DNA of 9,556 nucleotides from Hellea sp. GTDB taxonomy: Bacteria > Pseudomonadota > Alphaproteobacteria > Caulobacterales > Maricaulaceae. Both the position numbers and the translations under genes were made by a program. The stretch spans positions 1 through 9,556 of the forward strand of contig JAHDEU010000053.1 in assembly GCA_020628635.1 (NCBI GenBank), given 5' to 3'. The notes beneath the pieces are model-generated. The model saw nothing but the letters and a program-made list of their open reading frames with translations, did not search any database and was not told the origin of the DNA. How positions within the stretch are numbered: position 1 is the stretch's first letter; each line of letters opens with the position of its first letter. Below, one piece after another: positions 1 through 7,548 of the stretch.

Positions 1-1023
1 GACGAACTCACACTCGCGACCGAGAAGTTCTCCGCCCAGTCGGCGGCAGGGGTCGTGCTCGATATTCGCACGGGCGAAATCATCGCCATGGCCTCCGTGC
101 CGCAATTCAACGCCAATGACCGCGCATCCGCGTCGGACGTTCGCTTCAATCACGCCGCAATGTCCACATACGATCTGGGCTCGGTCTTCAAACCGCTGAC
201 CGTGGCCATGGCTCTGGAGGCTGGATTGACGACGCGCGACGAGATGTTCCCGGTGCACAAGCCCTACAAGGTGCTGAACAAGTTCATCCGCGACGACCAC
301 CCGTCCAAGACGCCGCTCAGCCTCGACTATGTGCTGGCCGAAAGCTCCAATCGCGGCACGGCCATGCTGGCGCAACGCATTGGCGCTGAAATGCAGCAGG
401 ACTATCTGCGCCAGCTCGGCCTGCTCTCGCGCGTGCCCTACGGTCTGGCGGAAAGCGCGCGTCCGCAGGTCCAGTCGCGCTGGGGCGAGATGGCGACCGT
501 CACGGTCTCCTACGGCCACGGACTGGCCGTCACGCCGCTCGCATTGACGACAGCCATTGGCGCGATGTTGAACGACGGTGTCTATGTCGAACCGACGCTA
601 CTGAAGCGCGACGCGACCCACCCGCCCGTGACGCGGCGCGTGTTCTCGCGCGAGGTTTCGGCCGACGTCGCCGACATGATGCGCATCACCGTGACTGAAG
701 GAACCGGCAAGAAAGCGAACATTCCCGGATTCGGCGTGATGGGAAAAACGGGCACAGCGGAAAAGCCAGGCGCGACGGGCGGCTATGACCGCGACCGGCT
801 GGTGACGTCCTTCGTCGCGGCTTTCCCGCACTCCTCGCCGCGCTACGCCATGATCGTCACGCTGGACGAACCGCAGGCAATCGAGGGCACTTACGGATAC
901 GCCACGGCGGGCTGGAACGCGGCACCGACGGCGGGCGCAGTAATCGAGCGGATCGGCCCGATGCTGCCCGGCGCGCGCGACCGCACCGTGACGGCCTCGG
1001 CCGCCCAGGAGGCACTGCGATGA
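1..1023 (+). CDS. ftsI: Peptidoglycan D,D-transpeptidase FtsI (PBP3), 3' part
   Basis: C-terminal 340 residues of the class B penicillin-binding protein that cross-links septal peptidoglycan in the periplasm. The frame is open from base 1, so the start, the membrane anchor and most of the N-terminal pedestal domain lie upstream. The three active-site motifs of the penicillin-binding transpeptidase fold are present in order: SxxK as SVFK (bases 181-192, nucleophile serine), SxN as SSN (343-351) and KTG as KTGTA (745-759). The sequence before SVFK (VLDIRTGEIIAMASVP) is typical of the start of this domain. FtsI works with the glycosyltransferase FtsW, encoded further along. The stop overlaps the murE start (ATGA), and placement directly before murE is the classic dcw order that separates FtsI from PBP2 or other class B PBPs. 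A GTG at 55 lies inside the conserved domain and is not the start. Confidence 0.96.
   Translation, partial: DELTLATEKFSAQSAAGVVLDIRTGEIIAMASVPQFNANDRASASDVRFNHAAMSTYDLGSVFKPLTVAMALEAGLTTRDEMFPVHKPYKVLNKFIRDDHPSKTPLSLDYVLAESSNRGTAMLAQRIGAEMQQDYLRQLGLLSRVPYGLAESARPQVQSRWGEMATVTVSYGHGLAVTPLALTTAIGAMLNDGVYVEPTLLKRDATHPPVTRRVFSREVSADVADMMRITVTEGTGKKANIPGFGVMGKTGTAEKPGATGGYDRDRLVTSFVAAFPHSSPRYAMIVTLDEPQAIEGTYGYATAGWNAAPTAGAVIERIGPMLPGARDRTVTASAAQEALR
1007..1012 (+). promoter_or_regulatory. Shine-Dalgarno site for murE
   Basis: A perfect AGGAGG lies 7 bases before the ATG at 1020, inside the last codons of ftsI. It supports that ATG as the murE start and suggests murE can recruit ribosomes independently as well as by coupling to ftsI termination. 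Confidence 0.8.
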
Positions 1024-2438
1024 GCCTGACACTTAAGGACTTCGGACTGGACGGCAGCGCGCGGGTGAACGGGCTGGCCGTGGACTCGCGCCTCGTGAAG
1101 CCGGGCTTCATCTTCGCGGCCCTGCCGGGCACGCAGCTGGACGGCCGCGACTACATTCCGCAGGCCGTCGCGGCGGGTGCTGTCGCCATCATCAGCACCC
1201 CCGGCGTCGATACGCTCGGCCTGCCGCTGATCGGGAGCGACAATCCACGGCTGGCTTACGCAATGGCGGCTCGCGTGCTCCATCCGCGCCAACCGCACAC
1301 GGTCGTGGCTGTCACTGGCACAAATGGGAAGAGCAGCACCGTCGAGTTCCTGCGCCAGATCTGGCAGTTTGCGGGGCGCGAGGCGGCCTGTTTCGGAACA
1401 CTGGGCGTGAGGACGGAAGACGGCTTGTCACCCATGAGCCACACCACGCCGGACGCGCTGGCCCTGCACGAGACGCTCGATCGCTTGCGCCGCAACGGTA
1501 TCACCCATGCAGCGATGGAAGCGTCCTCGCACGGCCTTGACCAATACCGCATGGACGCGGTCGAGCTGGCGGCGGCAGGGTTCACCAATCTGACGCAGGA
1601 CCATTTCGACTACCACGACAGCGTCGAGGAATATCACGCCGCCAAGGCGCGGCTGTTCACCGAACTTCTCCCCATGGGGAGCCCCGCCGTGGTCATGGTG
1701 GACGATGCGGGCGGGCGGCAGATGTCGGACCTCGCGCGCTCGGTCGGCCACAACGTGACTGAAGCGGGCTGGGGCGGCGGCGATCTGCGCATTGTCGAGA
1801 TCATGCCGCATCCCGCGTCGCAAATGCTGACGCTGGAAGTGAACGGCCGACGCGAGCGGGTCGAGCTGCCGCTAGCGGGAGAATTCCAGGCGCTGAATGC
1901 CGTGACTGCTTTGGGGCTGGCCTTGGTCACGGGCGTCGATGCGAAGACGGGATTGGCCGCGCTGGGACAGCTGCGCGGTGTCGCTGGAAGGCTGGAGATG
2001 GCGGGCCGGGCGGAGAACGGCGCGCCGATCTTCGTGGACTTCGCCCATACGGAGGACGGTCTGGTCAAGCTGCTGAACTCGGTCCGGCCTCACGTCGAGG
2101 GACAGCTTCGCATCGTGTTCGGTTGCGGCGGCGACCGTGACCCGGACAAGCGCCCCAAGATGGGCGCAGCGGCCGCGAAATTTGCCGACGACGCCATCGT
2201 GACAGACGACAATCCACGCACCGAAGACGCCGCAACCATCCGCGCGGCCGTGCTCGCTGGTGCACCTGATGCGACGGAGATCGGCGACCGCCGCGCGGCC
2301 ATCGCGGAAGGCATTAGCCGCTTGCAGAAAGGCGACTGTCTCGTGGTCGCGGGCAAGGGGCACGAAACCGGGCAGATCGTCGGCACAGAGGTCATACCCT
2401 TCAAAGACGTTGATGTCGTGCGCGAGCTGCTCGCATGA
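1020..2438 (+). CDS. murE: UDP-MurNAc-tripeptide synthetase (meso-DAP adding) MurE
   Basis: Cytoplasmic ATP-dependent Mur ligase that adds meso-diaminopimelate to UDP-MurNAc-L-Ala-D-Glu. It has 472 residues, slightly short of the 490-500 usual for the family. The N-terminal UDP-binding domain (about 1-90) precedes the P-loop GTNGKSST (100-107). The central domain carries MEASSHGLDQYR (166-177) and NLTQDHFDYH, with K209 in the position of the carbamylated lysine. The C-terminal domain has the DNPR motif (397-400), the recognised signature for meso-DAP rather than L-lysine, and GKGHE near 445-449. One oddity is DFAHTEDGL (340-348), where the family normally has DYAHTPD; a Glu replaces the usual Pro. 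The start is set by the AGGAGG at 1007-1012 and by the ATGA overlap with ftsI. The stop overlaps murF by another ATGA. Confidence 0.97.
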   Translation: MSLTLKDFGLDGSARVNGLAVDSRLVKPGFIFAALPGTQLDGRDYIPQAVAAGAVAIISTPGVDTLGLPLIGSDNPRLAYAMAARVLHPRQPHTVVAVTGTNGKSSTVEFLRQIWQFAGREAACFGTLGVRTEDGLSPMSHTTPDALALHETLDRLRRNGITHAAMEASSHGLDQYRMDAVELAAAGFTNLTQDHFDYHDSVEEYHAAKARLFTELLPMGSPAVVMVDDAGGRQMSDLARSVGHNVTEAGWGGGDLRIVEIMPHPASQMLTLEVNGRRERVELPLAGEFQALNAVTALGLALVTGVDAKTGLAALGQLRGVAGRLEMAGRAENGAPIFVDFAHTEDGLVKLLNSVRPHVEGQLRIVFGCGGDRDPDKRPKMGAAAAKFADDAIVTDDNPRTEDAATIRAAVLAGAPDATEIGDRRAAIAEGISRLQKGDCLVVAGKGHETGQIVGTEVIPFKDVDVVRELLA

Positions 2439-3862
2439 GTGCGCTCTGGACAGCCTCGGAAATTGCTGCGGCCACAGGCGGCATGATGAGCGAGCCTTTC
2501 GAGGCAACGGGAATCTCGATAGACTCCCGCACGACACAGCCGGGCGACCTGTTCGTCGCGCTGATCGATGCGCGCGACGGTCACGATTATATCGACGCCG
2601 CCATACGCGCAGGTGCGGCGGGAGTGCTTTGCTCCAAGCCAACCGATGCGCCGCATGTCATCGTTGCAGATACATTCCAAGCCCTGGAAGCGCTGGGGCA
2701 GGCCGGACGCAACCGCTGTGCTGCCAAGCGCGTGGCGGTCACGGGCTCCGTCGGCAAGACCAGCGTCAAGGACGCGCTCGCCGTCATGCTCGAGGGCTTT
2801 GGCCGCGTTCACAGGAGCCAGCGCAGTTTCAACAACCATCTCGGCGTGCCGATCACGCTCGCCACCATGCCGCGCGACACCGACTTCGCCGTGTTCGAGA
2901 CGGGCATGAACCATGCGGGCGAGCTGACCGAACTGTCCCGGCAGGTCGCCCCGCATGTCGCGCTGATCACCAATGTCGGCGGCGCGCATGCGGGTAATTT
3001 CGAGAGCATCGAGGCCATCGCCGACGCCAAGGCGGAGATCGCCGCTGGTCTGGTCGAGGGCGGTACGCTGATCCTCAATGCCGAAAACCATTATACACCC
3101 CGCATCATCGAGACCTTGGGATTGGAGCCGATGTATGGCGGCGTGTCCTTCTTCGGACGGTCTGCCAGTGTGGCGATCCCGGACATGGACCCGGACCTGT
3201 CGACGCGGTCCAGCTCACCGATACAGTCGCCGGTGGAGTATCAGATCCACTCCGAGGAAAGCGGGCCCACAGGCGGCCGGCTCGTGATCAAGAACAGGAG
3301 CCAATTCGTCGAAGTCAGCCACTCGCTCGTCGGCGCGCATTGGGGCTTGAACATTGCGGCGTGCCTTGCCGTCGCGCACACACTCGGGATCGACATCGCG
3401 CAAGCCGGTCTCGCGCTGGCGCAGGTCAATGAGAGCGAGGGCCGGGGCGACACGCACAAGATCACACTCACCGGCAAGACAGTCACGCTGGTGGACCAGA
3501 GCTATAACGCCAATCCCGAGTCCATGCACGCGGCCATCAGCGCCGCCGCGCTCCTGCCCGGACGCAAGGTCGCGCTGCTCGGCGACATGTACGAACTGGG
3601 CAAGGACGAGCTCGATCTTCACGCTTCGTTAGCCATACCGTTGGAAGCGTCGGGCTTTGCGAGGGTCATCACTCTGGGCGAATGCATGCGCGCGTTGCGG
3701 GGAGCGCTGCCGGCCCCGATGCGCGGTCCGCATGTAGATGCCGAGACGGTGCGCGGCGCTCTCGCGGCCGAACTGGAAGACGGCGACGTGCTGCTTATCA
3801 AGGGCAGCAACGCCACGGGTCTGTCCCGGCTCGCCAAGTCGCTGAAAGCCGGGGAGGGCTGA
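2435..3862 (+). CDS. murF: UDP-MurNAc-pentapeptide synthetase (D-Ala-D-Ala adding) MurF
   Basis: Cytoplasmic Mur ligase that completes the soluble precursor by adding D-Ala-D-Ala to UDP-MurNAc-tripeptide. It has 475 residues, about 20 more than E. coli MurF. The N-terminal domain contains ISIDSRTTQPGDLFVAL (about 27-43), a MurE/MurF hallmark. Then come the P-loop GSVGKTS (104-110), NNHLG (133-137), ETGMNHAGEL (155-164) and ITNVGGAHAGNF (178-189), with K199 as the probable carbamylated lysine. The C-terminal domain has SYNANPESM (356-364) and IKGSNATGLSRL (455-466). GGAH replaces the usual GPAH. A hydrophilic Ser/Pro-rich stretch at about 243-283 in the second half of the central domain probably accounts for the extra length. 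The start overlaps the murE stop (ATGA) and I see no good Shine-Dalgarno, so translation is probably coupled to murE. Confidence 0.97.
   Translation: MSALWTASEIAAATGGMMSEPFEATGISIDSRTTQPGDLFVALIDARDGHDYIDAAIRAGAAGVLCSKPTDAPHVIVADTFQALEALGQAGRNRCAAKRVAVTGSVGKTSVKDALAVMLEGFGRVHRSQRSFNNHLGVPITLATMPRDTDFAVFETGMNHAGELTELSRQVAPHVALITNVGGAHAGNFESIEAIADAKAEIAAGLVEGGTLILNAENHYTPRIIETLGLEPMYGGVSFFGRSASVAIPDMDPDLSTRSSSPIQSPVEYQIHSEESGPTGGRLVIKNRSQFVEVSHSLVGAHWGLNIAACLAVAHTLGIDIAQAGLALAQVNESEGRGDTHKITLTGKTVTLVDQSYNANPESMHAAISAAALLPGRKVALLGDMYELGKDELDLHASLAIPLEASGFARVITLGECMRALRGALPAPMRGPHVDAETVRGALAAELEDGDVLLIKGSNATGLSRLAKSLKAGEG
3853..3857 (+). promoter_or_regulatory. Shine-Dalgarno site for mraY
   Basis: GGAGG within a G-rich run (3851-3858), 6 bases before the ATG at 3864 and overlapping the end of murF. 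It supports this mraY start. Confidence 0.7.
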
Positions 3863-3863
3863 C

Positions 3864-4955
3864 ATGTTCTACGAATGGCTCGCGCCGCTGGGCGACGAAT
3901 TCCAGCTCTTCAACCTGTTCAACTACATCACATTCCGCGTCGGCGGGGCGCTGATGACCTCGCTCATCATCTGCTTCGTGATCGGGCCGAAGATGATCGA
4001 CGGCCTGCGCGCGCGCCAGGGCAAGGGCCAGCCGATCCGTCTCGACGGGCCGGAAGGCCATCTTGTCAAGCAGGGCACGCCGACCATGGGCGGGCTGATG
4101 ATCCTGCTCGCCGTGATCATCTCGACCCTGCTTTGGGGGAACCTATCGAGCCCGTTTCTCTGGACCGTTTTCATGGTCACGGCAGCGTTTGGCGCGATCG
4201 GATTCTATGACGACTATCTGAAGGTCTCCAAGCAGTCGCATAAGGGCTTTTCGGGCAAGATCAGGCTCCTGCTTGAGTTCGGTGTCGCGGCGCTGGCTGT
4301 CTGGATTATCAGCGGCGCCATGCCGACGGACGGTGGGTTCAACACCGGCCTTGCCGTGCCGCTCTTGCAGAACACCTGGATCAATCTCGGTGCGCTTTTC
4401 ATCCCGTTCGGCTGCCTTGTCATCGTCGGTTCGGCCAATGCGGTGAACCTCACGGACGGGCTGGACGGGCTGGCCATCGTGCCGGTGATGATCGCCTGCA
4501 TGGCGCTCGCCTTCATCGCCTATCTCGTCGGCAATGCGGTGTTTTCCGACTATCTCGGCGTGCCCTTCGTGCCGGGTTCTGGCGAGGTGACCATCTTTCT
4601 CGGCGCGATCATCGGCGCTTCGCTGGGCTTTCTCTGGTTCAACGCCCCGCCCGCCATGATCTTCATGGGCGACACGGGCAGTCTCGCATTGGGCGGCGCG
4701 CTCGGCACGACGGCGGTGGCGATCAAGCACGAGATCGTGCTCGCGATCATTGGCGGTCTTTTCGTGCTCGAAGCCGTCTCGGTCATCGTGCAGGTGGCGA
4801 GCTTCAAGCTCACCGGCAAGCGCGTCTTCCGCATGGCGCCGATCCACCACCATTTCGAGAAGAAGGGCTGGGCGGAGCCGACCATCGTCATCCGTTTCTG
4901 GATCATCGCCATTATCCTCGCCCTCGTCGGGCTTTCCACGCTGAAGCTGCGTTGA
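3864..4955 (+). CDS. mraY: Phospho-N-acetylmuramoyl-pentapeptide transferase MraY
   Basis: Integral inner-membrane enzyme that transfers phospho-MurNAc-pentapeptide from UDP to undecaprenyl phosphate, giving lipid I. Its 363 residues match the family's usual length (about 360). Hydrophobic segments run along the whole protein, as expected for the ten-helix fold. Family motifs are all present: GTPTMGG (71-77), the aspartate pair in FYDDYLK (114-120), NLTDGLDGLA (195-204), FMGDTGSLALGG (267-278) and the histidine motif MAPIHHHFEKKGW (324-336). Mg2+ and catalytic function in this family have been tied to the DD, NxxD and HHH regions. The start lies one base after the murF stop and has a good Shine-Dalgarno. 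The stop TGA is shared with the murD TTG start (TTGA). I see nothing aberrant; this is a standard proteobacterial MraY. Confidence 0.98.
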   Translation: MFYEWLAPLGDEFQLFNLFNYITFRVGGALMTSLIICFVIGPKMIDGLRARQGKGQPIRLDGPEGHLVKQGTPTMGGLMILLAVIISTLLWGNLSSPFLWTVFMVTAAFGAIGFYDDYLKVSKQSHKGFSGKIRLLLEFGVAALAVWIISGAMPTDGGFNTGLAVPLLQNTWINLGALFIPFGCLVIVGSANAVNLTDGLDGLAIVPVMIACMALAFIAYLVGNAVFSDYLGVPFVPGSGEVTIFLGAIIGASLGFLWFNAPPAMIFMGDTGSLALGGALGTTAVAIKHEIVLAIIGGLFVLEAVSVIVQVASFKLTGKRVFRMAPIHHHFEKKGWAEPTIVIRFWIIAIILALVGLSTLKLR

Positions 4956-6394
4956 TTACGGCCACCACATTCGCTGACCGCACCGTCGCGGTCTTCGGTC
5001 TCGGCCGGACGGGCAATTCGGCTGCGCTGTCGTTACAGGCGGGCGGCGCGGAGGTCTGGGCGTGGGACGACAATGAGGCGTCGCGAGCAGTGGCGCTCGA
5101 GGCGGGCGTGTCGGTGAAAGACTTGCGCGAGGCAGACTGGTCCGAGTTCGACGAGCTGGTCCTGTCGCCCGGCGTGCCGGACACACTCCCCGAGCCTCAC
5201 TGGAGCGCGACAGCGGCCAAGGGCGCGGGGGTGCCGATTATCTGCGATATTGAAATTCTCGCGCGCGAAGTGAACGCCCGACCCGCTCAGGATCGCCCCA
5301 AGATCGTCGCCATCACGGGGACGAACGGGAAATCCACGACGACCTCGCTGATCGGACACATCATGCTGGCCTGCGGGAAGGACGCTCAGATCGGCGGCAA
5401 TATCGGGCGCGGCGTGCTGGACCTCGACCGGATGCACTCCGGCACGCACTACGTGATAGAGCTGTCGTCCTACCAGCTGGAGCGCACGCAGTCCTTGCGT
5501 GCCAACGCGGCCGTCTTCCTGAATCTGACGCCGGACCATCTCGACCGCCACGGCGACATGGACGGCTACAGCCGCGCCAAGCAGGTCATCTTCGCCAACC
5601 AGACATCCGACGACGCGGTCATCATCGGCGTGGACGACGACAATGGCCGCGCGCTGACGACGCAGCTCAAGCGCGCCAATGGCCGCCGCATCATCCCGAT
5701 CTCCGCCCGCCGTGCGCTGGGCCACGGCGTTTTCGCGGTGGGTCGCAAGCTGACGGACCGGACCAAGCGCAAGGGTGTTTTCGTCTGCGATCTCTCGGAC
5801 GCGCAGGCGCTCGATGGACAACACAATGCCCAGAACGCCGCCGCTGCCTATGCCGCGACGACATCACTGGGTCTGGACGCGGAGAGCGTCGGCACGGCAA
5901 TCCTCAGCTTTCCGGGCCTGGCTCACCGCATGGAAACCATCGGCCGCGCGGGCCGAGTGCGCTTCATCAACGACAGCAAGGCAACCAATGCCGATGCCGT
6001 GCGCCAAGCCCTGCGCAGCTATACCGACATCTACTGGATCGCGGGCGGCGTGGCGAAAGAGGGCGGTCTCGAACCCGTGCTGGACCTCGCCGAACACGTC
6101 ACCAAGGCGTACCTCATTGGCGAGGCGGCCAAGCCGTTCGCCAAGCAGCTCTCCAAAGCCAATGTCGACCACAAGATTTCCGGAGAGCTGAAGATGGCCG
6201 TGCTTTGCGCCATGCGCGATGCGCTCGCCTCTGGATCCGAAGCCCCGGTCATCCTGCTCTCGCCCGCCTGCGCCAGCTTCGACCAGTTCAAGAATTTCGA
6301 GATTCGCGGCGAGGCTTTCCGGAGTGAGGCCGAAGCGCTCATAAAGATGTTCGAAGCGGAAAAAGCTGCCAAGTCGCAGGAGAGCGCGGCATGA
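4952..6394 (+). CDS. murD: UDP-MurNAc-L-Ala:D-Glu ligase MurD
   Basis: Cytoplasmic Mur ligase that adds D-glutamate to UDP-MurNAc-L-Ala. It has 480 residues, a little longer than E. coli MurD (438). The N-terminal Rossmann-like domain opens with VAVFGLGRTG (12-21) and includes LVLSPGVP (69-76). The central ATPase domain has the P-loop GTNGKSTTT (123-131), SSYQLE (172-177), NLTPDHLDRH (191-200) and K210 as the probable carbamylated lysine, then GQHNAQNAAAA (289-299). The C-terminal domain has HRME (325-328), NDSKATN (340-346), IAGG (363-366) and SPACASFDQF (437-446). The start is a TTG overlapping the mraY stop (TTGA). It is chosen because it places the first beta strand at the usual distance from the N-terminus, and no ATG or GTG is available before that strand. 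No Shine-Dalgarno is evident, so coupling to mraY is likely. The stop overlaps ftsW by ATGA. Confidence 0.96.
   Translation: MITATTFADRTVAVFGLGRTGNSAALSLQAGGAEVWAWDDNEASRAVALEAGVSVKDLREADWSEFDELVLSPGVPDTLPEPHWSATAAKGAGVPIICDIEILAREVNARPAQDRPKIVAITGTNGKSTTTSLIGHIMLACGKDAQIGGNIGRGVLDLDRMHSGTHYVIELSSYQLERTQSLRANAAVFLNLTPDHLDRHGDMDGYSRAKQVIFANQTSDDAVIIGVDDDNGRALTTQLKRANGRRIIPISARRALGHGVFAVGRKLTDRTKRKGVFVCDLSDAQALDGQHNAQNAAAAYAATTSLGLDAESVGTAILSFPGLAHRMETIGRAGRVRFINDSKATNADAVRQALRSYTDIYWIAGGVAKEGGLEPVLDLAEHVTKAYLIGEAAKPFAKQLSKANVDHKISGELKMAVLCAMRDALASGSEAPVILLSPACASFDQFKNFEIRGEAFRSEAEALIKMFEAEKAAKSQESAA
6378..6383 (+). promoter_or_regulatory. Shine-Dalgarno site for ftsW
   Basis: AGGAGA lies 7 bases before the ATG at 6391, within the last murD codons. 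It supports this start over the out-of-frame ATG four bases later. Confidence 0.7.
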
Positions 6395-7548
6395 ATGCGG
6401 CCACGCTGACCGGCATCCGCAGCCAGTTCACCTCGCGCACGCGGCGCTTTCTGTTGGCTGAATGGTGGCGCTCCATCGACCAGCTGACCCTGATGCTGCT
6501 GCTATGCCTGCTCTGCGCGGGGCTGGTGCTCAGCATGGCGGCCAGCCCGGCGGCGGCGCACCGGCTGGGCTATGGCTCGCCCTTCTACTTCCTGACACGG
6601 CACATGGTTTTTGCCATGATGGGCTTCGCGGGCGCGGTCTTCGTCTCGCTGTTCCAGCCGCGCGGCGCGCGGCGCATCGGCGTGCTCGCGCTTGTCGGTG
6701 CGATGGCCGTCATGGCGCTGCTCCCGGTCATCGGCTATGAGGTCAAAGGCGCGGTGCGCTGGATCCGCATCGGCCCCATCGGCCTGCAGCCCTCCGAATT
6801 TGCCAAGCCCGCCTTCATCGTCTTCGCCGCCTGGATGTTCAGCGCGGCCAAGCGCGATCCGCAACTGCCCGCGGTGCCCGTCGTGCTCGCCGTATATGCC
6901 GGCCTGATCGCCATGCTGATCACCCAGCCGGATTTCGGCCAGAGTTTCCTGATCACGCTCTGCTTTGCGGCGGTCTTCTTCTTCGCCGGGATGAGCGTGC
7001 GCTGGCTCATGGTCATGCTCGGCATATCGGGCGTCGGCGCACTCGCCGCCTACACCATGCTGCCGCACGTGCGCGCGCGGATCGCGACCTTCCTGTCGCC
7101 CGACAAGTCGGACAGCTACCAGACCGACAAGGCGCTGGAAGCCATTGCCAGCGGCGGCTTCTTCGGTCGCGGACCGGGCGAGGGGAAGGTGAAGTACGAC
7201 TTGCCGGACGGCCACACCGATTTCATCTTCAGCGTCGGGGTGGAGGAGTTCGGCTTCCTGATCTCGGCGCTGCTCGTGCTGATGATCGCGGCCTTCGTCG
7301 TGCGCGCCTTTTCCAACGCGCTGCGGCTGAACGATCCGTTCTGCCAGCTCGCCACGGCCGGGCTCGCGACCATGATCGGCATGCAGGCGATCATCAATCT
7401 TTTCGTCAATCTCAACATGGCGCCGAGCAAGGGCATGACGCTGCCCTTTATCTCGTCGGGCGGTAGCTCGCTGCTTGCGCTCTGTTTCTCCGCCGGACTG
7501 ATTCTCGCTTTCACTCGCCGCCGACCCGGCGCGTACCGGGCGAATTGA
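6391..7548 (+). CDS. ftsW: Septal peptidoglycan glycosyltransferase FtsW (SEDS family)
   Basis: Polytopic inner-membrane SEDS protein that polymerises lipid II into glycan strands at the division septum, paired with FtsI. It has 385 residues, normal for the family, with a cytoplasmic N-terminal stretch (about 1-32) followed by hydrophobic helices to the end. SEDS motifs: GLQPSEFAK (131-139), QPDFGQS (179-185), GPGEG (261-265) and LPDGHTDFIFS (271-281). D277 there aligns by eye with E. coli FtsW D297, the proposed catalytic aspartate. The conserved PFISYGGSS near the C-terminus reads PFISSGGSS here (352-360), an unusual Tyr-to-Ser change at residue 356. FtsW is preferred over RodA because of the dcw position between murD and murG. 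The start overlaps the murD stop (ATGA) with a good Shine-Dalgarno; the stop overlaps murG by one base (TGATG). Confidence 0.96.
   Translation: MNAATLTGIRSQFTSRTRRFLLAEWWRSIDQLTLMLLLCLLCAGLVLSMAASPAAAHRLGYGSPFYFLTRHMVFAMMGFAGAVFVSLFQPRGARRIGVLALVGAMAVMALLPVIGYEVKGAVRWIRIGPIGLQPSEFAKPAFIVFAAWMFSAAKRDPQLPAVPVVLAVYAGLIAMLITQPDFGQSFLITLCFAAVFFFAGMSVRWLMVMLGISGVGALAAYTMLPHVRARIATFLSPDKSDSYQTDKALEAIASGGFFGRGPGEGKVKYDLPDGHTDFIFSVGVEEFGFLISALLVLMIAAFVVRAFSNALRLNDPFCQLATAGLATMIGMQAIINLFVNLNMAPSKGMTLPFISSGGSSLLALCFSAGLILAFTRRRPGAYRAN

Noticed and set aside
2090..3091. Minus-strand open frame of 333 codons opposite murE/murF
   Set aside because: Shadow frame of high-GC coding sequence with no family motifs; it spans two well-supported genes on the other strand.
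7545..7547. TTG as the murG start
   Set aside because: It would add only one residue, and the adjacent ATG gives the standard MurG N-terminus.
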